In this document: piece by piece, positions 36,001 to 49,500 of the stretch
Position numbering within the stretch: the stretch's first letter is position 1
Layout: each line of letters opens with the position of its first letter
Assembly: GCA_030549495.1 (NCBI GenBank)
Contig: JAUIRK010000370.1
Span: forward strand, 471,024-535,023
Length of the DNA stretch: 64,000 bases
Direction of reading: 5' to 3'
Source of the DNA: Nectonema munidae
Lineage: Eukaryota > Nematomorpha > Nectonematoida > Nectonematidae
The notes under the pieces: generated by a model
Told to the model about the DNA's origin: nothing
Databases searched by the model: none
Seen by the model: only the letters and a program-made list of their open reading frames with translations
Translations under genes and position numbers: made by a program

Positions 36001-39000
36001 CACAGGGAGGCACAAACAAGGGAAACTTAAACACATGAAAGCACAAACAGGGAGCACTTAAATAGATTCAGGCACAAAAAGGGAGCACTTAACACAGGCA
36101 AGCACCAACAGAGGGCACTCAAACACAGGAAGGCACAAACAGGGAACACCCAAACACAGGAAGGCATAAACAAGTAGCACTTAACCACAGGTAGGACTTA
36201 AATAATAGGCAAGTAGAAACAGGGAGCACTTAAACAGAGGCAGGCACAGTCAGAGAGGGGGCAGTGAAAAATAGGGAATTTAAAAGGGGTGGATAGCCCT
36301 TACAAGGGGGAGAACAAAAGAAAAAAACGTGATTTCAAGGGGGTTAAAAAGTCTTTCAATTATCTATAGCCACTAAATGCCAGTTCAAACCTTATAGTTT
36401 GAACCCAAAAGTGGAATTGGTGAGGTTTCAATCACCGAAACCTGTCTTTCACACAGTGTATTCTATGTGATAATGATAAAATACAAGAGAACTTACAATT
36501 TCTAGTAATATATATTTTAATTCATATTTTGAATAAAGAGCATTGTTAAAAACAAAAGAGAATGAAATATGCTTTTTAATTTTAAAGAAATTAAAAATTT
36601 TACTAAATATTTTTGAAAAATTGAAATATATTTTAAATATTTTATTCGCATGGACATTATTGACATCGAGTTAACAAAAATAAAGGACAAATTTTCACTT
36701 TTCAAAACTCAAGGCTTTACTTTTGCAACTTATTTTATACCTACCCTTCTCGATAAATTTCTTGAGAAAAAAGAAAGAAAGAAAGAAAGAGAAAGATCCT
36801 TCTCAAGATTTAATTAATCCTGAGTGTGCTCAACTACTGAATACTACTGTAATTTTTTATTCTAAATTGTACATTTTTTCCAATAAATTCTTTCTTTCTT
36901 TCAAGAAAGATAATTAGTTTGTTTGTTACTATTTTAAGCTTATATATATATTTTTTTTTAATAAAACAGGGTTCTTGTTTTTATTTTTTTAGTAATTAAT
37001 ATTCTGATTTCTATAAAAGATAAAGATTATAGATAATTTTTAAATATGTAAGGTGTTAATAATAGTCTATTTTCTTTAAACTAAGTTATTTAGTTAAAAT
37101 TTTTTTTCTTAATTGTATTATTTTAAAATTTTAATTATTAAGTTTTAAAAGATTTCATTAGATTTGTACAAATTTATTTTTAATTTAAATAAACACATCT
37201 ATCTACTTTTGATTAAGATTTTATATAGTTAACGATAAATTATTGTCATATTTTATTTTATATTGTCCACTAATTTGTATGATAATCTAATTTGCTAATT
37301 CATTTATTATGTAAATTATCATATCTTTGCGTGTAAAATTAATCTTTATATCTACTAATGATCCTTCTGTGGGATATCAATAATTATTAGGTGTACCAAT
37401 AATGTTTACAGTGGTAACAATTTACGGGAGGTACCCATCATCTTTTCAGTACGAATAATCTTTGAATAAACATGCAGGCACAAACAGGGGACATCTAAAC
37501 ACATTCAGTAACAAATGGAGCAATTAAACAGATTCAGTCACAAAAAGGTTGCACTTTAACACAAACAAGCACCAACAGGGGGCACTTAAACAACACAGGC
37601 AGGCATAAACAGGCAGCACTTAAACAACATTGAGGCACCAACAGGGAGCACTTAAACAGATTCAGGCACAAAAAGGGAGCACTTTAACACAGGCAAACAC
37701 AAGCTGAAGGCACAATCAGGAAGCACTCAAGCATATACAGGCAAAAACAGGGAGCACTCATACACAGGCAGGAACGACGAGAACTCAATCAACAGGGAGC
37801 ATCCAAACAAGGAGCACTTAAACACATGTAGGACTTAAACTTTAGTCAAGCAGAAACAGGGTTGACTTAAACACAGGCAGGCACTCAAACAGTGAGAACC
37901 CAACGCACGCAGGTACAAACAGGGTTGAATTAAACACAGGCAGGCACAAACAGGGAGCACTTAAACAGAGACAGGCACAAAAAGGGAGCACTTTAACACA
38001 GGCAAACACCAACATGGGGCATTCAAACACAAGCAGGCATAAACAGGAGGCACTCAAACATAGGGCACTATAACACAGGCAGACACAAACAAGGAGCACT
38101 CAAACACAAGCAGGCTCAAAAAGAGAGCACTCAAACACAGCGAGCACCCGACACTGGCAGGCACAAACAGGGTGGACTTAACCACATGCAAGCACTTAAA
38201 CAGATTTAGGCACAAAAAGGGAACACTTAAACACAGGCAAGTACCAACAGAGGGCACTCAAACACACACAGGCAAAATAGGGAGCACTCAAACACAGGCA
38301 AAATAAGGAGCACTCAAACACAGGCAGGAACAAGCAACGAGCACTCTATCAACAGGGAGCACGCAAACACAGGCAGGCACAAACAAGGAGCCTTTAAACA
38401 CAGGTAGGACTTAAACAATAGTCAAGCAAAAACAAGGAGCACTTAAACAGAGGCAGGCACTCAAACAGGGGAACCCAACACACGCAGGCATAAACAGGGT
38501 TGACTTAAACACAGGCAGGCACAAACAGGGAGCACTTAAACAGAGACAGGCACAAAAAGAGAGCACTTTAACACAGGCAAACACCAACAGGGGGCATTCA
38601 AACACAAACAGGCATAAACAGGAGTCACTCAAACATGGGGCACTATAGGAAGACAAACAAGCAGCACTCAAACAAAGGCAGGCCCAAAAAGGGAGCACTC
38701 AAACACACGAAGGACTTAAACACAGGCTGGCACAAACAGGGAACACATACAAGCTCAAACAGGGAGCACTTAAACAGATTCAGGCACAAAAAGGGAGCAC
38801 TTTAATACAGGAACACCAACAAAGGGCACTCAAACACAGGAAGGCACAAACAGGAAGCACATACAGGCAAAAACAGGGAGCATTCAAACACAGGCAGGAA
38901 CAAAAGACGAGCACTCAATTAACAGGAAGCACCCAAACACGGTCAGGCACAATCAAGGAGCACTTAAACAATAAGCAAGCAGAAACAGGGAGCACTTAAA

Positions 39001-39293
39001 AACTTGGCAGCCCAAATACAGGCAGGCACAAACAAGGAAGCACTTAAACAAAGGTAGGACTTAAACACATTGTCAGGCAGAAACAAGGAGCACTTAAACA
39101 TAGGCAGGCACTCAAACAGGGAGAACCAAACACACGCAGGCACAAATAGGTTTGAGTGAAACACAGGCAGGCACAAACAGGGAGCACTAAAACAGAGACC
39201 GGCACAAAAAGAGGACAAGCACTTAAACAGAGACAGGCACAAAAAGGAGGCACTATAAACAGAGAAACAGGGGGACACAAACAAGGGAGCACT
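33055..39293. repeat. 6.24-kb mega-unit 2 (contains island C)
   Basis: Tandem copy of mega-unit 1. From about 34516 on, long parts also match 54427 onward at an offset of 19911 bp. The last few hundred bases (from about 38960) carry many one-base insertions relative to unit 1. Confidence 0.75.
36256..37470. repeat. AT-rich island C (~1.215 kb)
   Basis: It matches island A at a constant offset of 21685 bp from about 14036 through 17010, without net indels across 3 kb. This shows that the island and its flanks moved together. Confidence 0.9.
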
Positions 39294-41991
39294 TAAATAG
39301 AGACAGGCACAAAAAGGGAGCACTTTAACACAGGCAAACACAAGCAGGCACTAAACAGGAGGCACTCAAACATGAGGCACTATAACACAGGCAGACACAA
39401 AGAAGGAGCACTCAAACACAGGCAAGCCCAAAAAGGGAGCACTCAAACACAGGCACGCAAACACAGGGAGGACTTAAACAACAGGCTAGCACAAACAGGG
39501 AACACTTAAACACATGCAAGCTCAAACAGGGAGCACTTAAACAGATTCAGCACAAAAAGGGTAGCACTTTAACACAGGCTAGCACCAACAGAGGGCACTC
39601 AAACACAGGAAGCACATACAGGAAAAACAGGGAGCACTCAAACAAAGGCAGGAACAAACGACGAGCACTCAATCATCAGGGAGCACCCAAACACGCTCAG
39701 GCACAAACAAGGGGCACTTAAACACAGGTAGGACTTAAACAATAAGCAAGAAGAAACAGGGACCACTTAAACACAGGCAGGCAATCAAATAGGGAGAACC
39801 CAACATACGCAAGCACAAACAAGGTGGAATTAAACATAGGCAGGCACAAACAGCGAGCACTTAGACATAGGCAGGCGCAAACAGGTAACACTCAAACGCA
39901 AGCAGTTACAAACAGAGAGCACCCAAACTCAGGCATTAACAAATAACGAGCACTAAATCAACAGACAGCATCCAAACACAGTCAGACAAAAACAACGATG
40001 GCAAGGAGAAAAGGAAGCAATTAAACACAGGCAGACACTCAAAAAGGGAGAACCCAACACAGGCAGGCACAAACAGTGTGGACTTAACCACAGGCAAAGT
40101 AGGCACAAAAAAGGAACACTTAAACACAGGCAAGGAACAACAGAGGAGCACTCAAACACACAAAGGCACAAATAGGGGGCACTCAAACACAGGCAGGAAC
40201 AAACAAGGAGGCACTCTATCAACAGGGAGCACACAAACACAGGCAGGCACAAACAAGGAGCACTTAAATACAGGTAGGCTCAAAAGGGAGCACTTAAACA
40301 ATAGGCAGGCACAAACAAGGAGCACTTAAACACAGGTAGGCATCAAACAGAGAACACCTAACAGACGCAGGCACAAACAGGGGTGACTTAAACACAGGCA
40401 GGCACAAACAGGGAGCACTTAAACAGAGACAGGCACAAACAGGAGCACTCAAACACAGGAAGGCACAAACAGGAAGCACAAACAGGCAAAACAGGGAGCA
40501 CTCAAACACAGGCAGTCAACAAATGAGGAGCACTCAAACCACAAACAGGAAGCACCTAAACAGATTCAGGCACAAAAAAGGAGCACTAAAACACAGGCAA
40601 GCACAAACAGGGAGCAAGCCCAACACATGCAAGCACAAACAAGAAGGAATTAAACACAGGCAGGCACAAACAGCGAGCACTTAGACACAGGCAGGCGCAA
40701 ATAGGTAACACTCAAACGCAGGCAGTTACAAACAGAGAGCACTCAAACACAGGAATTAAAAAACAACTAGCACTCAATCAACAGGGAGCATCCAAACACA
40801 GTTAGACACAAACAACGAAGGCAAGGAGAAACAGAGAGCACTTAAACACAGGCAGGCACTCAAACAGGGAGAACCCAACACACGCAGGCACAAACAGGAT
40901 TGACTTAAACACAGGCAGGCACAAACAGAGAGCACTTAAACAGAGAAAGGCACAAGAAGGGAGCACTTTAACACAGGCAAACACCAACAGGGGGCATTCA
41001 AACACAAGCAGGCATAAACAGGAGGCACTCAAACATTGGGGCACTATAACACCGGCAGACACAAACAAGGAGCACTCAAACACAGGCAGGCTCAAAAAGG
41101 GAGCACTCAAACACAGGCAGGTACAAACAGGGAGGACTTAAACACAGGCTGGCACAAACAGGGAACACTTAAACAGATGCAATCTGAAACAGGGAGCACT
41201 TAAACAGATTCAGGCACAAAAAGGGAGCACTTTAACACAGGCAAGCACTAACAGAGGTCACTCAAACACAGGAAGGCACAAACAGGAAGCACATACAGGC
41301 AAAAACAGGGAGCACTCAAACACAGGCAGGAACAAATGACGAGCACTCAATCAACAGGGATCACCCAAACACTGTTAGGCACAAACAAGGAGCACTTAAA
41401 CACAGGTAGGACTTAAACAATAAGCCAGCAGAAACAGGGAGCACTTAAACACAGGCAAGCTCAAACAGGGAAACCCAACATACGCAAGCATAATCAAGGT
41501 AGAATTAAACACAGGCAGGCACAAACAGGTAGCACTTAAACAGAGACAGGCACAAAAAAGGAACACTTTAACACACGTAAGCACCAACAGGGGGCATTCA
41601 AACACAGGAAGGCAAAAACTGGAGTCACTCAAACATGGGGCACTATAACACAGGCAAACACAAACAAGTAGCACTCAAACACAGGTAGGCTCAAACAGGG
41701 AGCACTACATAGGGAAAACAAAAGGGAGGACTTAAACACAGGGAGGCACAAACAAGGGAAACTTAAACACATGAAAGCACAAACAGGGAGCACTTAAATA
41801 GATTCAGGCACAAAAAGGGAGCACTTAACACAGGCAAGCACCAACAGAGGGCACTCAAACACAGGAAGGCACAAACAGGGAACACCCAAACACAGGAAGG
41901 CATAAACAAGGAGCACTTAAGCACAGGTAGGACTTAAATAATAGGCAAGCAGAAACAGGGAGCACTTAAACAGAGGCAGGCACAGTCAGAG

Positions 41992-43208
41992 AGGGGGCAG
42001 TGAAAAATAGGGAATTTAAAAGGGGTGGATAGCCCTTACAAGGGGGAGAACAAAGGAAAAAAACGTGGATTTCAAGGGGGTTAAAAAGTCTTTCAATTAT
42101 CTATAGCCACTAAATGCCAGTTCAAACCTTATAGTTTGAACCCAAAAGTGGAATTGGTGAGGTTTCAATCACCGAAACCTGTCTTTCACACAGTGTATTC
42201 TATGTGATAATGATAAAATACAAGAGAACTTACAATTTCTAGTAATATATATTTTAATTCATATTTTGAATAAAGAGCATTGTTAAAAACAAAAGAGAAA
42301 TGAAATATGCTTTTTAATTTTAAAGAAATTAAAAATTTTACTAAATATTTTTGAAAAATTGAAATATATTTTAAATATTTTATTCGCATGGACATTATTG
42401 ACATCGAGTTAACAAAAATAAAGGACAAATTTTCACTTTTCAAAACTCAAGGCTTTACTTTTGCAACTTATTTTATACCTACCCTTCTCGATAAATTTCT
42501 TGAGAAAAAAGAAAGAAAGAAAGAAAGAGAAGGATCCTTCTCAAGATTTAATTAATCCTGAGTGTGCTCAACTACTGAATACTACTGTAATTTTTTATTC
42601 TAAATTGTACATTTTTTCCAATAAATTCTTTCTTTCTTTCAAGAAAGATAATTAGTTTGTTTGTTACTATTTTAAGCTTATATATATATTTTTTTTTAAT
42701 AAAACAGGGTTCTTGTTTTTATTTTTTTAGTAATTAATATTCTGATTTCTATAAAAGATAAAGATTATAGATAATTTTTAAATATGTAAGGTGTTAATAA
42801 TAGTCTATTTTCTTTAAACTAAGTTATTTAGTTAAAATTTTTTTTTTAATTGTATTATTTTAAAATTTTAATTATTAAGTTTTAAAAGATTTCATTAGAT
42901 TTGTACAAATTTATTTTTAATTTAAATAAACACATCTATCTACTTTTGATTAAGATTTTATATAGTTAACGATAAATTATTGTCATATTTTATTTTATAT
43001 TGTCCACTAATTTGTATGATAATCTAATTTGCTAATTCATTTATTATGTAAATTATCATATCTTTGCGTGTAAAATTAATCTTTATATCTACTAATGATC
43101 CTTCTGTGGGATATCAATAATTATTAGGTGTACCAATAATGTTTACAGTGGTAACAATTTACGGGAGGTACCCATCATCTTTTCAGTACGAAATAATCTT
43201 TGAATAAA
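41992..43208. repeat. AT-rich island D (~1.217 kb)
   Basis: Near-identical to A, B, C and F but with several single-base indels, mostly in or next to homopolymers (for example near 42067, 42299 and 43190), in a zone where the surrounding array is also irregular. Confidence 0.9.
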
Positions 43209-44015
43209 CATGCAGGCACAAACAGGGGACATCTAAACACATTCAGTAACAAATGGAGCAATTAAACAGATTCAGTCACAAAAAGGTTGCACTTTAACAC
43301 AAACAAGCACCAACAGGGGGCACTTAAGCCAACACAGGCAGGCATAAACAGGCAGCACTTAAACAACATTGAGGCACCAACAGGGAGCACTTAAACAGAT
43401 TCAGGCACAAAAAGGGAGCACTTTAACACAGGCAAACACAAGCTGAAGGCACAATCAGGAAGCACTCAAGCATATACAGGCAAAAACAGGGAGCACTCAT
43501 ACACAGGCAGGAACGACGAGAACTCAATCAACAGGGAGCATCCAAACAAGGAGCACTTAAACACATGTAGGACTTAAACTTTAGTCAAGCAGAAACAGGG
43601 TTGACTTAAACACAGGCAGGCACTCAAACAGTGAGAACCCAACGCACGCAGGTACAAACAGGGTTGAATTAAACACAGGCAGGCACAAACAGGGAGCACT
43701 TAAACAGAGACAGGCACAAAAAGGGAGCACTTTAACACAGGCAAACACCAACATGGGGCATTCAAACACAAGCAGGCATAAACAGGAGGCACTCAAACAT
43801 AGGGCACTATAACACAGGCAGACACAAACAAGGAGCACTCAAACACAAGCAGGCTCAAAAAGAGAGCACTCAAACACAGGCAGGCACAAACCGGGAGCAC
43901 GACACATGGCAGGCACAAACAGGGTGGACTTAACCACATGCAGGAGCACTTAAACAGATTTAGGCACAAAAAGGGAACACTTAAACACAGGCAAGTACCA
44001 ACAGAGGGCACTCAA

Positions 44016-44066
44016 CGGGGGGGGGGCGGGGGGGCCCCGGGCCGGGCGGGCGGGGGGGGGGGGGGC
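44016..44066. other. G/C-only 51-bp insertion
   Basis: Contains only G and C, with runs of up to about 15 G. It splits a monomer that is continuous in the equivalent blocks near 16575, 32024, 38260 and 58165. Nothing else in the window has this composition. Confidence 0.85.
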
Positions 44067-45368
44067 AAACACACAGGCAGGCAAAATAGGGAGCACTCAA
44101 AACAGGCAGGCACAAATAAGGAGCACTCAAACACAGGCAGGAACAAGCAACGAGCACTCTATCAACAGGGAGCACCCAAACACAGGCAGGCACAAACAAG
44201 GAGCCTTTAAACACAGGTAGGACTTAAACAATAGTCAAGCAAAAACAAGGAGCACTTAAACAGAGGCAGGCACTCAAACAGGGGAACCCAACACACGCAG
44301 GCATAAACAGGGTTGACTTAAACACAGGCAGGCACAAACAGGGAGCACTTAAACAGAGACAGGCACAAAAAGGGAGCACTTTAACACAGGCAAACACCAA
44401 CAGGGGGCATTCAAACACAAACAGGCATAAACAGGAGTCACTCAAACATGGGGCACTATAACCAGGAAGACACAAACAAGCAGCACTCAAACAAAGGCAG
44501 GCCCAAAAAGGGAGCACTCAAACACACGGAGAACTTAAACACAGGCTGGCACAAACAGGGAACACTTAAACACATGCAAGCACAAACAGGGAGCACTTAA
44601 ACAGATTCAGGCACAAAAAGGGAGCACTTTAATACAGGAAGCACCAACAAAGGGCACTCAAACACAGGAAGGCACAAACAGGAAGCACATACAGGCAAAA
44701 ACAGGGAGCACTCAAAGACAGGCAGGAACAAAAGACGAGCACTCAATTAACAGGAAGCACCCAAACACGGTCAGGCACAAACAAGGAGCACTTAAACAAT
44801 AAGCAAGCAGAAACAGGGAGCACTTAAAAACTTGCAGGCTCAAAAATAGGGAGAACTCAACATACGCAAGCACAAACAATGTGGAATTAAACACAGGCAG
44901 GCACAAACAGCGAGCACTTAAACACAGGCAGGCACAAACAGGGAACACTTAAACACAGGCAGGTACAAACAGAGAGCACTCAAACACAGGCAGAAAAAAC
45001 AAGGAGCACTAAATCAACAGGAAGCACCATAACACAGACAAACACAAACAAGGAGCACTCAAACACAGGCAGGCAAAACAGGGAGACTACCACATAGGGA
45101 ACACTTAAACACAGGCAGGCACAAACAAGGGAACACTTAAACACATGCAAGCACAAACAGGGAACACTTAAACAGATTCAGGCACAAAAAGGGAGCACTT
45201 TAACACAGGCAAGCACCAACAGAGGGCACTCAAACACAGGAAGGCACAAACAGGAAGCACCCAAACACAGGAAGGCACAAACAAGGAGCACTTAAACAAA
45301 GGTAGGACTTAAACAATAGTCAAGCAGAAACAAGGAGCACTTAAACACAGGCAGGCACTCAAACAGAG

Positions 45369-46582
45369 AGGGGGGCGGTGAAAAATAGGGGAATTTAAAA
45401 AGGGGTGGATAGCCCTTACAAGGGGGAGAACAAAAGAAAAAACGGGATTTCAAGGGGGTTAAAAAGTCTTTCAATTTTTTCATCCATAGCCACTAAATGC
45501 CAGTTCAAACCTTATAGTTTGAACCCAAAAGTGGAATTGGTGAGGTTTCAATCACCGAAACCTGTCTTTCACACAGTGTATTCTATGTGATAATGATAAA
45601 ATACAAGAGAACTTACAATTTCTAGTAATATATATTTTAATTCATATTTTGAATAAAGAGCATTGTTAAAAACAAAAGAGAATGAAATATGCTTTTTAAT
45701 TTTAAAGAAATTAAAAATTTTACTAAATATTTTTGAAAAATTGAAATATATTTTAAATATTTTATTCGCATGGACATTATTGACATCGAGTTAACAAAAA
45801 TAAAGGACAAATTTTCACTTTTCAAAACTCAAGGCTTTACTTTTGCAACTTATTTTATACCTACCCTTCTCAATAAACTTCTTGAGAAAAAAAGAAAGAA
45901 AGAAAGAAAGAGAAAGATCCTTCTCAAGCTTTAATTAATCTTGAGTGTGCTCAACTACTGAATACTACTGTAATTTTTTATTCTAAATTGTACATTTTTT
46001 CCAATAAATTCTTTCTTCTTTCAATAAAGATAATTAGTTTGTTTGTTACTATTTTAAGTTTATAATATATATTTTTTAATAAAACAGGGTTCTTTTTTTA
46101 TTTTATTAGTAATTAATATTCTCATTTCTATAAAAGATAACCAATATAGATAATTTTTAAATATGTAAGGTGTTAATAGTCTATTTTCTTTAAACTAAGT
46201 TATTTAGTTAAAATTTTTTTCTTAATTGTATTATTTTAAAATTTTAATTATTAAGTTTTAAAAGATTTCATTAGATTTGTACAAATTTATTTTTAATTAA
46301 ATAAACACATCTATCTACTTTTGATTAAGATTTTATATAGTTAACGATAAATTATTCTCATATTTTATTTTATATTGTCCACTAATTTGGATGATAATCT
46401 AATTTGCTAATTCATTTATTATGTAAATTATCATATTTTGCAGTGTAAAATTGATCTTTATATCTACTAATGATCCTTCTGTGGGATATCAATAATTATT
46501 AGGTGTACCAATAATGTTTACAGTGGTGACAATTTACGGGAGGTACCCATCATCTTTTCAGTACGAATAATCTTTGAATAAA
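45369..46582. repeat. AT-rich island E (~1.214 kb), most diverged copy
   Basis: Same start and end as the others but with many private differences. Examples are GGCGGTG for GGCAGTG at the start, TTTTTTCATCCATAGCC where the others have TTATCTATAGCC, a shortened TTTC run near 46015, and a two-base change near 46140. Flanking monomers also differ from the A/B/C/D/F context. Confidence 0.9.
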
Positions 46583-49500
46583 CATGCAGGCACAAACAGG
46601 GGACATCTAAACACATTCAAGAACAAATGGAGCAATTAAACAGATTCAGTCACAAAAAGGTTGCACTTTAACACAAACAAGCACCAACAGGGGGCACTTA
46701 AACACAGGCAGGCATAAACAGGCAGCACTTAAACAACATTGAGGCACCAACACGGAGCACTTAAACAGATTCAGGCACAAAAAGGGAGCACTTTAACACA
46801 GGCAAGCACAAGCTGAAGGCACTCAAACACAGGAAGGCACAATCAGGAAACACTCAAGCATATACAGGCAAAAACAGGGAGCACTCATACACAGGCAGGA
46901 ACGACGAGTACTCAATCAACAGGGAGCATCCAAACAAGGAGCACTTAAACACATGTAGGACTTAAACTTTAGTCAAGCAGAAACAGGGTTGACTTAAACA
47001 CAGGCAGGCACTCAAACAGTGAGAACCCAACGCACACAGGTACAAACAGGGTTGACTTAAAAACAGGGAGCACTTAAACAGAGACAGGCACAAAAAGGGA
47101 GCACTTTAACACAGGCAAACACCAACAGAGGGCATTCAAACACAAACAGGCATAAACAGGAGGCACTCAAACAGGGGCACTATAACCAAACACAAACAAG
47201 GACACTCAAACACAGGCAAGCCCAAAAAGGGAGCACTCAAACACAGGGAGAACTTAAACACAGGCTGGCACAAACAGGGAACACATACAAGCACAAACAG
47301 GGAGCATTTAAACAGATTCAGGCACAAAAAGGGAGCACTTTAATACAGGAAGCACCAACAAAGGGCACTCAAACACAGGAAGCACATACAGGCAAAAACG
47401 GAGCACTCAAACACAGGCAGGAACAAAAGACGAGCACTCAATTAACAGGAAGTACCCAAACACGGTCAGGCACAAACAAGGAGCACTTAAACAATAAGCC
47501 AGCAGAAACAGGGAGCACTTAAACACATGCAGGCTCTCAAATAGGGAGAACTCAACATACGCAAGCACAAACAAGGTGGGATTAAACACAGGCAGGCACA
47601 AACAGCGAGCACTTAGACACAGGCAGGCGCAAACAGGTAACACTCAAACGCAGGCAGTTACAAACAGAGAGTACTCAAACACAGGCATTAACAAATAACG
47701 AGCACTAAATCAACAGGCACATCCAAACACAGTCAGACACAAACAACGAGGCAGACACAAAAAAGGGAGCACTTAAACACAGGCAGGCACTCAAAAACAG
47801 GGAGCACCAGACATAGGCAGGCACAAACAGGGTGGACTTAACCACATGCAGGCACACTAGAACACTTAAACACATTGAGGCACCAAAAGGGAGCACTTAA
47901 ACACAGTCAAGCACAAACAGAGGGCACTTTAACACAGGCAACACACACGAGGCACAATTAGGAAGCACTCAAAATACAGGCAAAAACAGGGAGCACTCAA
48001 ACACAGGCAGGAACAACAACGAGCACTCAATCAACAGGGAGCACTCAAACACAGGCAGGCACAAACAAGGAGCACTTAAACACAGGTAGGACTTAAACTA
48101 TAGTCAAGCAGAAACAAGGAGCACTTAAACACAGGCAGGCACTCAAACAGGGAGAACCCAACACACGCAGGCACAAACAGGGTTGACTTAAACACAGGCA
48201 GGCACAAACAGGGAGCACTTAAACAGAGACAGGCACAAAAAGGGAGCACTTTAACACAGGCAAACACCAACATGGGGCATTCAAACACAAGCAGGCATAA
48301 ACAGGAGGCACTCAAACATGGGGCACTATAACACAGGCAGACACAAACAAGGAGCACTCAAACACAGGCAGGCTCAAAAAGGGAGCACTCAAACACAGCG
48401 AGCACCCGACACAGGCAGGCACAAACAGGGTGGACTTAACCACATGCAAGCACTTAAACAGATTTAGGCACAAAAAGGGAACACTTAAACACAGGCAAGT
48501 ACCAACAGAGGGCACTCAAACACATACAGGCAAAATAGTGAGCACTCAAACACAGGCAGGAACAAACAACGAGCACTCTATCAACAGGGAGCACGCAAAC
48601 ACAGGCAGGCACAAACAAGGAGCCTTTAAACACAGGTAGAACTTAAACAATAGTCAAGCAAAAACAAGGAGCACTTAAACAGAGGCAGGCACTCAAACAG
48701 GGGAACCTAACACACGCAGGCACAAATAGGGTTGACTTAAACAAATTCAGGCACAAACAGGGAGCACTTAAACAGAGACAGGCACAAAAAGTGAGCACTT
48801 TAACACAGGCAAACACCAACAGGGGGCATTCAACCATAATCAGGCATAAACAGGAGGCACTCAAACATGGGACACTATAACACAGGCAGGTACAAACAAG
48901 GAGCACTCAAACACAGGCAGGCTCAAAAAGGGAGCACTCAAACACAGGGAGGACTTAAGCACAGGCTGGCACAAACAGGGAACACATACAAGCTCAAACA
49001 GGGAGCACTTAAACAGATTCAGGCACAAAAAGGGAGCACTTTAACACAGGAAGCACCAACAAAGGGCACTCAAACATAGGAAGGCACAAACAGGAAGCAC
49101 ATACAGGCAAAAACAGGGAGCACTCAAACACAGGCAGGAACAAACTACGAGCACTCTATCAACAGGGAGCACCCAAACCAAGGCAGGCACAAACAAGGAG
49201 CACTTAAACACAGGTAGGACTTAAAAAATAGTCAAGCAGAAACAAGGAGCACTTAAACATAGGCAGGCACTAAAACAGGGAGAACCCAACATACGCAGGC
49301 ACAAATAGGGTTGAGTGAAACACAGTCAGGCACAAACAGGGAGTACTTAAACAGAGAAAGGCATAAAAAGGAGCACTTAAACAGAGACAGGCACAAAAAG
49401 GGAGCACTTTAACACAAGCAGGCATAAACAGGAGGCACTCAAACATGAGGCACTATAACACAAGCTGACACAAACAAAGAGCACTCAAACACAGGCAAGC

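Larger units (their letters stand above)
39294..45000. repeat. Mega-unit 3 (contains island D), about 0.5 kb shorter
   Basis: Third tandem relative of the 6.24-kb unit. The island-to-island distance C to D is 5736 bp against 6240 bp for B to C, because only one of two adjacent ~0.56-kb higher-order repeats is present before the island. The segment 38960-40700 is unusually irregular. Confidence 0.65.
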
